Below, in pieces: positions 25,071 to 37,169 of a stretch of 64,000 nucleotides of DNA (its first letter is position 1; every line of letters begins with the position of its first letter). Below the pieces are notes generated by a model, which made no database searches, had not been told where the DNA came from, and saw only the letters and a list, made by a program, of their open reading frames with translations. The translations under genes and the position numbers were made by a program. This DNA comes from DATKBT01 sp035546295 (GTDB taxonomy: Bacteria; Acidobacteriota; Thermoanaerobaculia; Multivoradales; Multivoraceae). The DNA is taken from the NCBI GenBank assembly GCA_035546295.1, contig DATKBT010000114.1, forward strand, positions 1 through 64,000. The letters are read 5' to 3'.

Positions 25071-25237
25071 GCCTCGACCTGCGATTCGAGCTCGCGGATG
25101 CGATCACGGATCACGACCTCCGCCATGTCCGGAACCACCTCCCACGCCACCTTCCGAATCGCCTCTTCGCCCATCAGCTCCACGACCCTGCGCGCGATCC
25201 TCTCGACCTGCTCGTCGCTCAGCTCCATCTCGGCCAC
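25064..25237 (-). CDS. Small helical protein, response-regulator-tail-like
   Basis: 57 residues from GTG 25237, with a strong AAGGAG 7 nt upstream. The product reads VAEMELSDEQVERIARRVVE, then ELMGEEAIRKVAWEVVPDMA and EVVIRDRIRELESQVEAL (pieces overlap). The VAWEVVPDMAEVVIRDRI motif resembles the short helical tail found at the C-terminus of some response regulators in myxobacteria and acidobacteria. As a free-standing gene it may be a dimerisation or adaptor peptide. The stop codon lies inside the perfect hairpin. It is too short for a normal gene-length cutoff but has a good ribosome site and coherent sequence. Confidence 0.8.
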   Translation of the reverse strand: MAEMELSDEQVERIARRVVELMGEEAIRKVAWEVVPDMAEVVIRDRIRELESQVEAL

Positions 25238-25314
25238 GTCCGTCTCCTTCCGGTAGATCCCGTTCCTCGCCCGTGCCAGCGCTGCCGCCGTCCCGATGAT
25301 GCGACGATGATAGA

Positions 25315-25743
25315 TCAGGCGTGCCGGGAGGCCTGGGCTGGAAGACGCTGAGCGAGGTACTCGACGATCGCCCGAGTGGTGGTGCCGGGCAGGAACACGC
25401 GGTCGATGCCGGCCGCCTCCAGGGTCGCGATGTCGCGGTCCGGAACGATGCCGCCCGCGAACACCAGGATGTCGGCCGCACCCTGCTCCGCGAGCAGCTT
25501 GACGACCTCGGGGAGGAGCACGTTGTGGGCGCCCGACAGGATCGACAGGCCGACCGCGGCGACGTCCTCCTGGACCGCCGCGGCCGCGATCTGGGCGGGG
25601 GTCTGGCGGAGCCCCGAGTAGATCACCTCGTAGCCGGCGTCGCGCAGCGCGCGCGCCACCACCTTGGCGCCGCGGTCGTGGCCGTCGAGACCCGGCTTTG
25701 CGATCAGGATTCGGTGCGGCGTCGGCAGGGCTCCTGGAGACAT
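25315..25743 (-). CDS. Methylmalonyl-CoA mutase, cobalamin-binding subunit
   Basis: 142 residues from ATG 25743 (a longer ORF begins further upstream, but its first 18 residues are unlike the family). The B12-binding motif is KPGLDGHDRGAKVVARAL (DxHxxG), then GLSILSGAH and VFAGGIVPD. It supplies the cobalamin domain missing from the large subunit at 25983-27758. Together they isomerise methylmalonyl-CoA to succinyl-CoA. 239 bp of repetitive sequence separates the two genes. Confidence 0.95.
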   Translation of the reverse strand: MSPGALPTPHRILIAKPGLDGHDRGAKVVARALRDAGYEVIYSGLRQTPAQIAAAAVQEDVAAVGLSILSGAHNVLLPEVVKLLAEQGAADILVFAGGIVPDRDIATLEAAGIDRVFLPGTTTRAIVEYLAQRLPAQASRHA

Positions 25744-25865
25744 TGGCGCGGAGTGTACCAGCGGCTCCGTCGACGCTCGCACGGACTTCCCCACCACACT
25801 GCGCGCGATGAACGATGCGCGCGCTCAGGAGTCCCTCGCCCGAGCCGCTCGAGGGGCACGGCTCC

Positions 25866-25972
25866 CGGACTTCAGGAGTGCAGGACTTCGGAGCTTCGGA
25901 ACGTCCGAACTTCCGAACTTCCGAACTTCCTGACTTTCGAGCTTCCGGACTCCCGACTTCCGGATTTCTGGA
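25866..25972. repeat. Degenerate ~8-bp tandem repeat (ACTTCCGA type)
   Basis: About a dozen imperfect units of the form ACTTCCGA/AGCTTCGG run through the gap between the two mutase subunit genes. The core CGAACTTCCGAACTTCCG is nearly perfect. No gene is supported here. Confidence 0.8.
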
Positions 25973-25982
25973 CCCGAGAGCG

Positions 25983-29137
<3,155 letters not shown>

Positions 29138-29155
29138 GAGATGGAAGTGTAGCCG

Positions 29156-29190
29156 TCGAAAAGAAAACGGGGCGCCAGAGGCGCCCCGTT
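29156..29190 (-). terminator. Rho-independent terminator of the HtrA gene
   Basis: An 11-bp perfect stem (AACGGGGCGCC / GGCGCCCCGTT) with 3-nt loop AGA. Read on the minus strand it is followed by TTCTTTTC, the expected U-tract. It lies 28 bp after the HtrA stop codon. No T-run exists on the plus strand side, so it serves the minus strand only. Confidence 0.9.
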
Positions 29191-29217
29191 CGGACTCGGA
29201 TCAGGTCTCGCTTCGGG

Positions 29218-30732
29218 TCACGGCACCCGCACGATCGCGAAGCGCGACACCAGCCCGGTGGGCGCCGGGATCTGGACGTAGAGCCGGACGTAGTCGCCCG
29301 ACTCGAACTGCTCGAGCTCCGCCTCCAGGTCGGCGACCGAGCCGATCTTGGCTCCGTTGACGTCGGAGATCACGAAGCCCGGCCGCACGCCCTCGTCGTA
29401 GAGCGGGCTGCTCGCGTGCACGTCGGAGATCAGCACGCCCTGGAGGTCGCGTGGCAGCCTCACCGAGCGCCGCAGCTCTTCGGTGATGTCCTCGACCTCG
29501 ATGCCCAGCCACTCGAAGGACTCCTCCCCGGTCTCCTCCGGCTCGGGCACGTCTGCGACGGTCGGCGTTCGCTCCTCGAGCGTGACCGTCTTGCTGACGC
29601 GCTTGCCGTTGCGCCAGAGCTCGAGGTCGAGCTCGGTGCCCGGGCGATAGCTCGAGACCTCGTCGATCAGGTCGCGAGTCCGCTCGACCTCGTGGTCGCC
29701 GACCTCGAGGATGATGTCGCCGGGCTGGAGCCCGGCCTTGGCCGCCGGAGTGCCCTCGGTCACGCTGTTGACCAGCGCGCCGTTGGTGCTCTCGAGGCCC
29801 CAGGCCTGGGCGTCCTGGTAGTCGAGGTTCTCGATCGCCACCCCCAGGTAGCCGCGCTGGACGCGGCCCTCGTCCCGGAGCTGGGGCAGCACGTGACGCA
29901 GGGTGTCGACCGGGATCGCGAAGCCGATGTTCTCGGCGCCGAAGTTCATGGCGGTGGCGATGCCGATGACCTCGCCCTGCGTGTTGACCAGGGGACCGCC
30001 CGAGTTGCCGCGGTTGATCGCGGCGTCGGTCTGGATGAAGTTGTCGAACGAATTGTCGGCGTTGAGCCCGACCAGGGCGCGCCCCTTGGCGCTGACCACG
30101 CCGACGGTCACGCTGGATTCGAGCGCCAGCGGACTGCCGATCACCATCACCCACTCGCCGACCCGCAGCGAGCTGCTGTCGCCGAGCTCCAGGTAGGGCA
30201 GCGGCCGGTCGAGCTCGACCTTGAGCAGCGCGATGTCGGTCAGGTCGTCGACGCCGCGGACGGCCGCTTCGTATTCGCGCTCGGCGAGGCGGACGCGCAC
30301 CGTCGTCGCACCGTCGACCACGTGGTTGTTGGTGACGATCCAACCGTCCGGCGAGACGATGAAGCCGGAGCCGCCGCCGTCCTGGCGGAACTCGCGGGGC
30401 TCGCCGTCGCGCCCCGGCGGGCGCTGGCGGAAGAAGTCGAAGATGTCCTGCGGGAGCTCGTCGGAGGCCTCTTCGATGGTGGTCGACAGCACCTGCACGA
30501 CGGCCGGGGTCACCACCTCGGCGAGGTCGGCGAAGCTCGGGATCGCGGCCGGGGCGCCGGCGAGCCTCTGCGGGCCGTCCTCGCCACTCGGAAGGTTCGC
30601 GGGCGCCGTCGCCGGCGAGCCGAGCGCCGGCATCGACAGATTGAGGCTGCCCGCCACGACCATGCCGAAGACGACGGCGCCGAGGACCAGCAACAGCGTG
30701 ACGACGCCACGACCTCGTCCGTTGAGTTCCAT
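29218..30732 (-). CDS. HtrA/Deg-family periplasmic serine protease
   Basis: 504 residues with AGGAGG before the ATG. One N-terminal membrane segment (about 9-28) anchors or exports it. Catalytic triad His137 (TNNHVV), Asp166 (LTDIALL) and Ser244 (RGNSGGPL). Two PDZ domains follow (GDIILEVGDHEV and GVRPGFVISDVNG regions). DegQ/DegP-type proteins degrade or refold damaged envelope proteins. It is monocistronic, ending in a clear terminator. Confidence 0.96.
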   Translation of the reverse strand: MELNGRGRGVVTLLLVLGAVVFGMVVAGSLNLSMPALGSPATAPANLPSGEDGPQRLAGAPAAIPSFADLAEVVTPAVVQVLSTTIEEASDELPQDIFDFFRQRPPGRDGEPREFRQDGGGSGFIVSPDGWIVTNNHVVDGATTVRVRLAEREYEAAVRGVDDLTDIALLKVELDRPLPYLELGDSSSLRVGEWVMVIGSPLALESSVTVGVVSAKGRALVGLNADNSFDNFIQTDAAINRGNSGGPLVNTQGEVIGIATAMNFGAENIGFAIPVDTLRHVLPQLRDEGRVQRGYLGVAIENLDYQDAQAWGLESTNGALVNSVTEGTPAAKAGLQPGDIILEVGDHEVERTRDLIDEVSSYRPGTELDLELWRNGKRVSKTVTLEERTPTVADVPEPEETGEESFEWLGIEVEDITEELRRSVRLPRDLQGVLISDVHASSPLYDEGVRPGFVISDVNGAKIGSVADLEAELEQFESGDYVRLYVQIPAPTGLVSRFAIVRVP

Positions 30733-31044
30733 GTCTGATGTCCTCCTGAGAAGCGAGAGCGGGAGCGAACGGGTCGCTCCGCCCGAGGGTCTAAGAAATG
30801 GGCCCCGACCTCACGGATCGACCTGCCCGAGCACCGGCCTGACCGGTCCTCGAGGCTCTCGGGGCTCGGATCGGGTCGACTCGGGCGAGTCGGTGAAGCC
30901 GAGTCGAGCGAGTCGGCCGTTCAGCCAGCTCACGCTCTCCTGAACCACGACCGACGAACCTCGAATTCCAAGACGGATTCCGGAGCGGATCGCCGACTCG
31001 CAGAACTCAGCATAACCGATCGAGATCTCGCCGTCGGAGCGGAG
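30733..31044. other. Intergenic region upstream of htrA
   Basis: 312 bp between the start of the HtrA gene and the rimP promoter. It carries short repeats of GAGTCGG (30870-30925), such as CTCGGGCGAGTCGGTGAAG. A minus-strand reading frame covers 30811-31086, but it overlaps the plus promoter and has no family signature. No convincing gene or promoter boxes were seen for the minus direction. Confidence 0.6.
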
Positions 31045-31073
31045 TTGCGAACGCGGCCGCGAACCCCTATAAT
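31045..31073 (+). promoter_or_regulatory. Sigma-70-type promoter of the rimP-nusA-infB operon
   Basis: -35 TTGCGA at 31045-31050, 17 bp, then a perfect -10 TATAAT at 31068-31073. It is the best match to consensus in the window. The expected start site is near 31080, and the attenuator-like hairpin follows directly. Confidence 0.85.
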
Positions 31074-31080
31074 CGCCAGA

Positions 31081-31131
31081 GTCCACGGTGGTGGACGAGA
31101 CTCGAAGTGGGTTTCGCGGCCCACTTTTTTT
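31081..31131 (+). promoter_or_regulatory. Leader with attenuator-like hairpin upstream of rimP
   Basis: A first hairpin GTCCAC-GGTG-GTGGAC (31081-31096) is followed by AAGTGGG (31105-31111), loop TTTCGCGG, CCCACTT (31120-31126) and seven T residues (31125-31131). That is a complete intrinsic terminator placed about 50 nt after the promoter and 250 nt before the rimP start. A similar short leader with a GTGGG-type terminator precedes rimP in proteobacteria (the rimP leader motif), where the downstream nusA product may act on it. It is probably an attenuator by which NusA controls its own operon. Confidence 0.8.
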
Positions 31132-31381
31132 GTTGTGAGGGGTCTTCCGGACGGAGTTTCGCCGTCGCCGGCTCTCCTCCCGCGAGGGGTCTCCAACCAG
31201 TGGATTCGGGTGAGCCTCGTTGCGTCGGACGGCCGAGCGGAGCGCCCCGTCTCCTCACCGGGCCCCTCCTGTTCTAAAGCCCTCTCCTCGCGCCGAGGCG
31301 CTTCTGGCCCAACGCGATCGGGACGCGAGGCAGGTCGTCGGTCCGCCGACCAGGAATCCCCAGAACGAGCACCGGAGCCGA

Positions 31382-31846
31382 ATGACTCGCAACCGCATCC
31401 CACCCGCCCTCGAGCAAGAGCTGTCGGCGATCGCCGCCGAGCAGGGGTGCGAGCTGGTGCACGTGGCTTTCAAGGGTGGCACCCTGCAGATCATGCTGGA
31501 CCACCCCGACGGCGTGACGCTCGCCCACTGCGAGGCGGTGTCCAAGCAGGCGTCGGCGCTCCTCGACCTCGAGGACTTCGGCAGCGGCAAGTACGTGCTC
31601 GAGGTCACCTCCCCCGGCCTCGATCGTCCTCTCTACCGTCCGGCCGACTACCAGAAGTTCCTCGGCCGGCGGGTTCTGGTCACCTTCCGTGAGGGTCCCG
31701 AGCGGGCGAAGCGGACCGTCGGCGGCACCCTCGAGTCCTTCGATCCTGATCGGCAGGTCGCCAACGTCCGGGAGGAGGACGGCGGCGGTGAGCTGAGCAT
31801 TCCCCTGACCGACATCCAGTCGGCCCGGCTCCAGGTCGAACTCTGA
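31382..31846 (+). CDS. rimP: Ribosome maturation factor RimP
   Basis: 154 residues, starting at ATG after CGGAG. The reading frame extends upstream, but the conserved protein begins here. GCELVHVAFKGGTLQIMLD, then VTLAHCEAVSKQASALLD and YVLEVTSPGLDRPL are RimP signatures. RimP assists 30S subunit assembly. First gene of the operon continuing to pnp. Confidence 0.96.
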   Translation: MTRNRIPPALEQELSAIAAEQGCELVHVAFKGGTLQIMLDHPDGVTLAHCEAVSKQASALLDLEDFGSGKYVLEVTSPGLDRPLYRPADYQKFLGRRVLVTFREGPERAKRTVGGTLESFDPDRQVANVREEDGGGELSIPLTDIQSARLQVEL

Positions 31847-31913
31847 GCCGCGATTCACGAGCCGAGCCCCCTCGCGGGACACCGTCCCGAACACTCAACC
31901 AGGAAGCACTCAG

Positions 31914-33494
<1,581 letters not shown>

Positions 33495-33554
33495 CCCCGC
33501 GCGCCGCAACGGTCGCTCGCGCACAGCTGCGGTTCTCGAAGGAAAGCGAACGGT

Positions 33555-35936
33555 ATGGGAAAGATTCGAGTGACTGACTTGGCGAAGAAGATGGGGGTAC
33601 CCGCCCAGGACCTCCTCTTCAAGCTCAGGTCGATCGGCGTCCGGATCGAGGACGACATGATCGATACCGAGTTCATCCAGGCGATCCTTCAAGGCAAGCA
33701 GCTGCCGCAGGCGCCGCAGCGCGAGGTGATCTTGCGCGACGCCCAATCGGGCCCCGGCCCCACGCCCGCTGCCAAGCGGCGGCGACCGCCCGCTCAACCG
33801 CGCCGCCCCTCGGGTGCGCCCGGCAGACCTCCGCGCCGGCGCGCGGTGGTCCAGAAGACCGACAGGATCAAGACGCTGCCGGCGACCCGCCGCCCGCGCA
33901 AGCCGACCCCCGAGGAGATCGCGGCGCAGGAGATCGCCGCCGAGGAGGCAGCCAAGGTCGAGGCGCGGCCGCGCGGCGCCGACGAGCCGACACCTGCGGC
34001 GGCCGTCGCCGAGGCGGCGGTCGAGTCGAGGGCGGCGGAGGCCGCGGCCGACAAGGCGGCGCCTCCGAAGACTGCCCACACCGAGGCTCCGATCGAGGTC
34101 CGGCTCCCGGTGCCGGCCACCGACCGCAAGTCGCGTCGGGCGCAGCGCCGCGGGCCCGAGACCGCTCGCGCGTCCGGCGACATCGTGACGATCTCGGAGG
34201 GAATGCGTGTTCGCGACCTCGCCGACAAGCTGGGGATCAAGGCGAAGGATCTGCTCAAGAGCCTGTTCGCTCGCGGCGTGATGACCACCGTCAACCAGGC
34301 GCTCGATCCGGAGCTCGCCCAGGAGCTCGCGCGCCAGCACGGATTCGAAGCCATGATCGTCTCCTTCGAGGAGGAGGTGCAGCTCCAGCACGAGACCGCC
34401 CGCACTGCGACCGCCGGCACCGAAACGAGAGCGCCGGTGGTGACCGTGATGGGCCACGTCGACCACGGCAAGACCTCGCTGCTCGACGCGATCCGCTCGA
34501 CCTCGATCACGGAGGACGAGTTCGGCGGGATCACCCAGCACATCGCCGCCTACCAGGTCGATCTCGACACCGGCGGCAAGGTCGTGTTCCTCGACACCCC
34601 CGGCCACGAGGCGTTCACGCAGTTGCGCGCACGCGGCGCACAGGTCACCGACCTCGTCGTTCTGGTGGTCGCCGCCGACGACGGCGTGATGCCTCAAACC
34701 GTCGAGGCGATCCAGCACGCGCGCGCTGCCGAGGTGCCGATCGTCGTCGCCATCAACAAAATGGACAAGGCCGGCGCCAACCCGGACCGGGTCAAGAAGG
34801 AGCTCGCCGATCAGGAGCTGCTGGTCGAGGACTGGGGAGGCGACGTGGTCAGCGTTGCGGTCTCGGCGATCAAGCGGGAAGGCATCGACCAGCTCCTCGA
34901 AATGATCCAGCTCACCTCCGACATCCTCGAGCTCAAGGGGGATCCCTCGCTCCCCGCTCAGGGTACCGTCATCGAGGCGCGCAAGGAGCAGGGGCGCGGC
35001 ATCATCGCCACCGTCCTGGTCCAGGATGGCACGCTCGAGGTCGGGCACCCGTTCGTCACCGGCGCCACCTGGGGCCGCGTGCGTTCGATGAGCGACGACC
35101 GGGGCCGGCGGGTCGAGAAGGCCGGCCCCTCGACCCCGGTGGAGGTCACCGGCTTCGACGAGCTGCCGGCCGCCGGCGATCTACTCCAGGTCGTCGAGAA
35201 GGAAGCCCAGGCGCGCGACATCGCCGAGCACCGCCGCGAGGATCAGCGCCAGCGCGAGCTGGCTCCCTCCGCGGGCCGGCTCTCGCTCGAGGGGCTGTTC
35301 AGCAGTTTGCAGGAGGGCGAGATCAAGGAGCTCCCGGTGGTGATCAAGGCCGACGTCCAGGGCTCGGTCGAGGTGCTCAAGGAGACCCTCCAGAAGCTCT
35401 CCACCGACAAGGTCAAGGTGCGCGTGATCGGCGCCGGCGCCGGCGCCGTCTCGACCAACGACGTGACCCTCGCCTCCGCCTCCGACGCCATCATCTACGG
35501 CTTCAACGTCCGTCCCGAGCGAAACGCCGCCGATCTCGCCGAGAAGGAGGGGGTCGACATCCGGACCCACACGGTGATCTACGAGCTGACCGACGAGCTG
35601 AAGAAGGCGATGACCGGCCTGCTCGAGCCCACCTACCGCGAGGTCGAGCGCGGGCGCGCCGAGGTCCGCCAGATCTTCAAGGTCCCCAAGCTCGGCACCA
35701 TCGCCGGGTGCCACGTGGTCGAAGGGGTCATCCCGCGCGCCGCCCAGGTCCGCCTGTTGCGTGACAACGTGGTCATCCACGAGGGACGGATCGGTTCGCT
35801 GCGCCGGTTCAAGGACGACGCCGCCGAGGTCCGCAGCGGCTTCGACTGCGGCATCGGGCTCGAACGATTCCAGGACCTCAAGCCCGGCGACCTGATCGAG
35901 GCCTACGCGCAGGAAGCCGTCGCCCCGACGCTCTGA
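33555..35936 (+). CDS. infB: Translation initiation factor IF-2
   Basis: 793 residues with AAGGAAAG before the ATG. An IF2_N domain at each of residues 1-50 and about 215-265 (VRDLADKLGIKAKDLLKSL), a Pro/Ala/Arg-rich linker, the GTPase domain with GHVDHGKTSLL (about 300), DTPGHEAF and NKMDKAG, and C-terminal domains. It delivers fMet-tRNA to the 30S subunit. The stop codon TGA is part of a perfect hairpin (35931-35966). Confidence 0.97.
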   Translation: MGKIRVTDLAKKMGVPAQDLLFKLRSIGVRIEDDMIDTEFIQAILQGKQLPQAPQREVILRDAQSGPGPTPAAKRRRPPAQPRRPSGAPGRPPRRRAVVQKTDRIKTLPATRRPRKPTPEEIAAQEIAAEEAAKVEARPRGADEPTPAAAVAEAAVESRAAEAAADKAAPPKTAHTEAPIEVRLPVPATDRKSRRAQRRGPETARASGDIVTISEGMRVRDLADKLGIKAKDLLKSLFARGVMTTVNQALDPELAQELARQHGFEAMIVSFEEEVQLQHETARTATAGTETRAPVVTVMGHVDHGKTSLLDAIRSTSITEDEFGGITQHIAAYQVDLDTGGKVVFLDTPGHEAFTQLRARGAQVTDLVVLVVAADDGVMPQTVEAIQHARAAEVPIVVAINKMDKAGANPDRVKKELADQELLVEDWGGDVVSVAVSAIKREGIDQLLEMIQLTSDILELKGDPSLPAQGTVIEARKEQGRGIIATVLVQDGTLEVGHPFVTGATWGRVRSMSDDRGRRVEKAGPSTPVEVTGFDELPAAGDLLQVVEKEAQARDIAEHRREDQRQRELAPSAGRLSLEGLFSSLQEGEIKELPVVIKADVQGSVEVLKETLQKLSTDKVKVRVIGAGAGAVSTNDVTLASASDAIIYGFNVRPERNAADLAEKEGVDIRTHTVIYELTDELKKAMTGLLEPTYREVERGRAEVRQIFKVPKLGTIAGCHVVEGVIPRAAQVRLLRDNVVIHEGRIGSLRRFKDDAAEVRSGFDCGIGLERFQDLKPGDLIEAYAQEAVAPTL

Positions 35937-35966
35937 GGGAAATGGTGGATACCATTTCCCTCAGAG
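35931..35966 (+). other. Perfect 16-bp hairpin at the infB stop codon
   Basis: CTCTGAGGGAAATGGT, loop GGAT, ACCATTTCCCTCAGAG. The left arm begins with infB's last codon CTC and stop TGA. The stem is perfect and no T-run follows. It could stabilise the infB mRNA end or act on the downstream part of the operon. Confidence 0.92.
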
Positions 35967-35977
35967 CTCATGTCGAC

Positions 35978-36025
35978 CCGGCTCCATGCGCCTGCGGCGC
36001 GTCGCCGGGGAACAGCCGTAGAACC
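35978..36025 (+). repeat. Dispersed 48-nt structured element, copy 1 after infB
   Basis: CCGGCTCCATGCGCC, TGC, GGCGCG..., ending AACAGCCGTAGAACC. It contains a stem GCGCC-TGC-GGCGC and outer pairing CGGCT with AGCCG. It follows the infB hairpin by 11 nt (CTCATGTCGAC). Matches copies 36148-36195 and the reverse complement of 59643-59690 at most positions. Confidence 0.88.
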
Positions 36026-36101
36026 GTATCTCGGGTTCCGATTCGAGTCTCGAATCGTCCAACGGCATGCTGCGCGACACTCCCGTACCAACCACCACCG
36101 A

Positions 36102-36137
36102 CTCCGAGGGAAATGGTGGATACCATTTCTCTCAGAG
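36102..36137 (+). other. Second copy of the stop-codon hairpin
   Basis: CTCCGAGGGAAATGGT, loop GGAT, ACCATTTCTCTCAGAG. Two positions differ from the first hairpin, both keeping G-T wobble pairing in RNA. No gene ends here; it appears to be a duplicated unit carrying the infB-type arms. Confidence 0.85.
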
Positions 36138-36147
36138 TTCATGTTTT

Positions 36148-36195
36148 CCGGCTCCATGCGCCTTCGGCGCGTCGCCGGGGAACAGCCGTAGAACC
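36148..36195 (+). repeat. Dispersed 48-nt structured element, copy 2 after infB
   Basis: CCGGCTCCATGCGCC, TTC, GGCGCG, ending AACAGCCGTAGAACC. Identical to copy 1 apart from the triloop (TTC versus TGC). Spacer TTCATGTTTT separates it from the second hairpin. The triloop change leaves the stem intact. Confidence 0.88.
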
Positions 36196-36270
36196 TTCTC
36201 GGAGATCTAGCCTCGTGACGTTCGGCTCGCCCAAGCTCACCCGCCGGCCCCGGCCACAGCTCCCGTCTCA

Positions 36271-36315
36271 CGGCATGATCCCCTTCGGCGCGTCGCCGGG
36301 GAACAGCCGTAGAAC
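36271..36315 (+). repeat. Dispersed element, truncated copy 3 after infB
   Basis: CGGCATGATCCCCTTCGGCG, then CGTCGCCGGGGAACAGCC and GTAGAACC. The 5' part is altered and no hairpin precedes it. The 3' flank GTATCTCG is the same as that after copy 1 (36026-36033), so the repeated unit extends beyond the 48-nt core. Apart from these copies, 35937-36401 shows no gene. Confidence 0.8.
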
Positions 36316-36401
36316 CGTATCTCGCCGAGTCGGATAGACAAGACGAGCGCCCGTGGCCCGACGGCGAGGCCCGTCCGATCGTCGCACCTCGAAAGACAGC
36401 C

Positions 36402-36701
36402 ATGGGCCTCGTTGCGATCTCGTACTTCGAGCTTCACATCCCGCACGCTCGCTCGCTCAAGGACAAACGCAAAGTCGTCAAGAGCCTGATCGATCGGGTC
36501 CACAGCCGGTATCGCGTATCGATCGCCGAGACCGACCACCACGACCTCCGCCAGCTTGCCGGCATCACCCTCGCGTCGGTCGGACGCAACGATCGGGAGC
36601 TGGAGCGGCAGCTCGAGGACCTGCGCTCCGCGATCGAGCTCGACCCGGAAGCCGTGATCGCGAGCTGGCAGCCAGAGATCCTCGACATGCACTCCGCCTG
36701 A
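36402..36701 (+). CDS. DUF503 (YlxP-like) protein
   Basis: 99 residues. GLVAISYFELHIPHARSLKD, KRKVVKSLIDRVHSRYRVS and AETDHHDLRQLAGI match the DUF503 family, small beta-alpha-beta proteins often encoded between infB and rbfA. Function is uncertain, probably ribosome assembly. The ribosome site is weak. Operon position is standard. Confidence 0.93.
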   Translation: MGLVAISYFELHIPHARSLKDKRKVVKSLIDRVHSRYRVSIAETDHHDLRQLAGITLASVGRNDRELERQLEDLRSAIELDPEAVIASWQPEILDMHSA

Positions 36702-36752
36702 TCCACCGACCACCGTGATCACCGCCCCCCTCCGAACGAGCCTCTACGTCCA

Positions 36753-37169
36753 ATGACCTCACGCCGCGTCGAGCGCGTCGCCGACCTGATCCGTCAGGAG
36801 CTGTCCGAGATCCTCCGCAAGGAGGTCCGGGATCCCCGCGTGCGCGACGCGTCGGTCACCCGTGTCGACCTCTCCACCGACCTCCAGCACGCTCGCGCGC
36901 TGATCTCGGTCCTCGACCCCGCGGAGCGGGACGACGTCCTCGAGGGACTGCGGCGGGCCACCGGCTTCATCCGCAGCCGGCTGGCCGTACGCATCGACCT
37001 GCGTCACGCCCCCGAGCTGCGCTTTGACATCGACCACGGCGCCGAGCACAGCCTGCGCATCAGTGAGATCCTCGAGTCGCTCGCGCCCGAGCTGGAGGCA
37101 CCGGCGGGCGACCGGGACGGCGCTGTCGACGGTGGAGACGCACCGGCGGAGCCGGAGGACGAATCGTGA
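36753..37169 (+). CDS. rbfA: Ribosome-binding factor A
   Basis: 138 residues. RRVERVADLIRQELSEIL, VRDPRVRDASVTRVDLS and the KH-like core are typical of RbfA. A disordered acidic C-terminal tail follows. It helps the late step of 16S rRNA maturation at low temperature. The stop overlaps the next start (GTGA). Confidence 0.95.
   Translation: MTSRRVERVADLIRQELSEILRKEVRDPRVRDASVTRVDLSTDLQHARALISVLDPAERDDVLEGLRRATGFIRSRLAVRIDLRHAPELRFDIDHGAEHSLRISEILESLAPELEAPAGDRDGAVDGGDAPAEPEDES

Noticed and set aside
24925..25299. Plus-strand frame of 124 codons in the valS-mutase gap
   Set aside because: Translates the tandem duplication and then runs antisense to the 57-residue gene.
30811..31086. Minus-strand reading frame of 91 codons in the htrA-rimP gap
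   Set aside because: Overlaps the rimP promoter, has no family signature and its codon third positions do not fit the neighbouring genes.
35931..35966. Intrinsic terminator of infB
   Set aside because: The stem is perfect but no T-run follows, and downstream operon genes continue.
35942..36337. Frame of 131 codons through the infB-DUF503 gap
   Set aside because: It is a translation of the dispersed elements (PAACGASPGNSRR-type repeats); no ribosome site.
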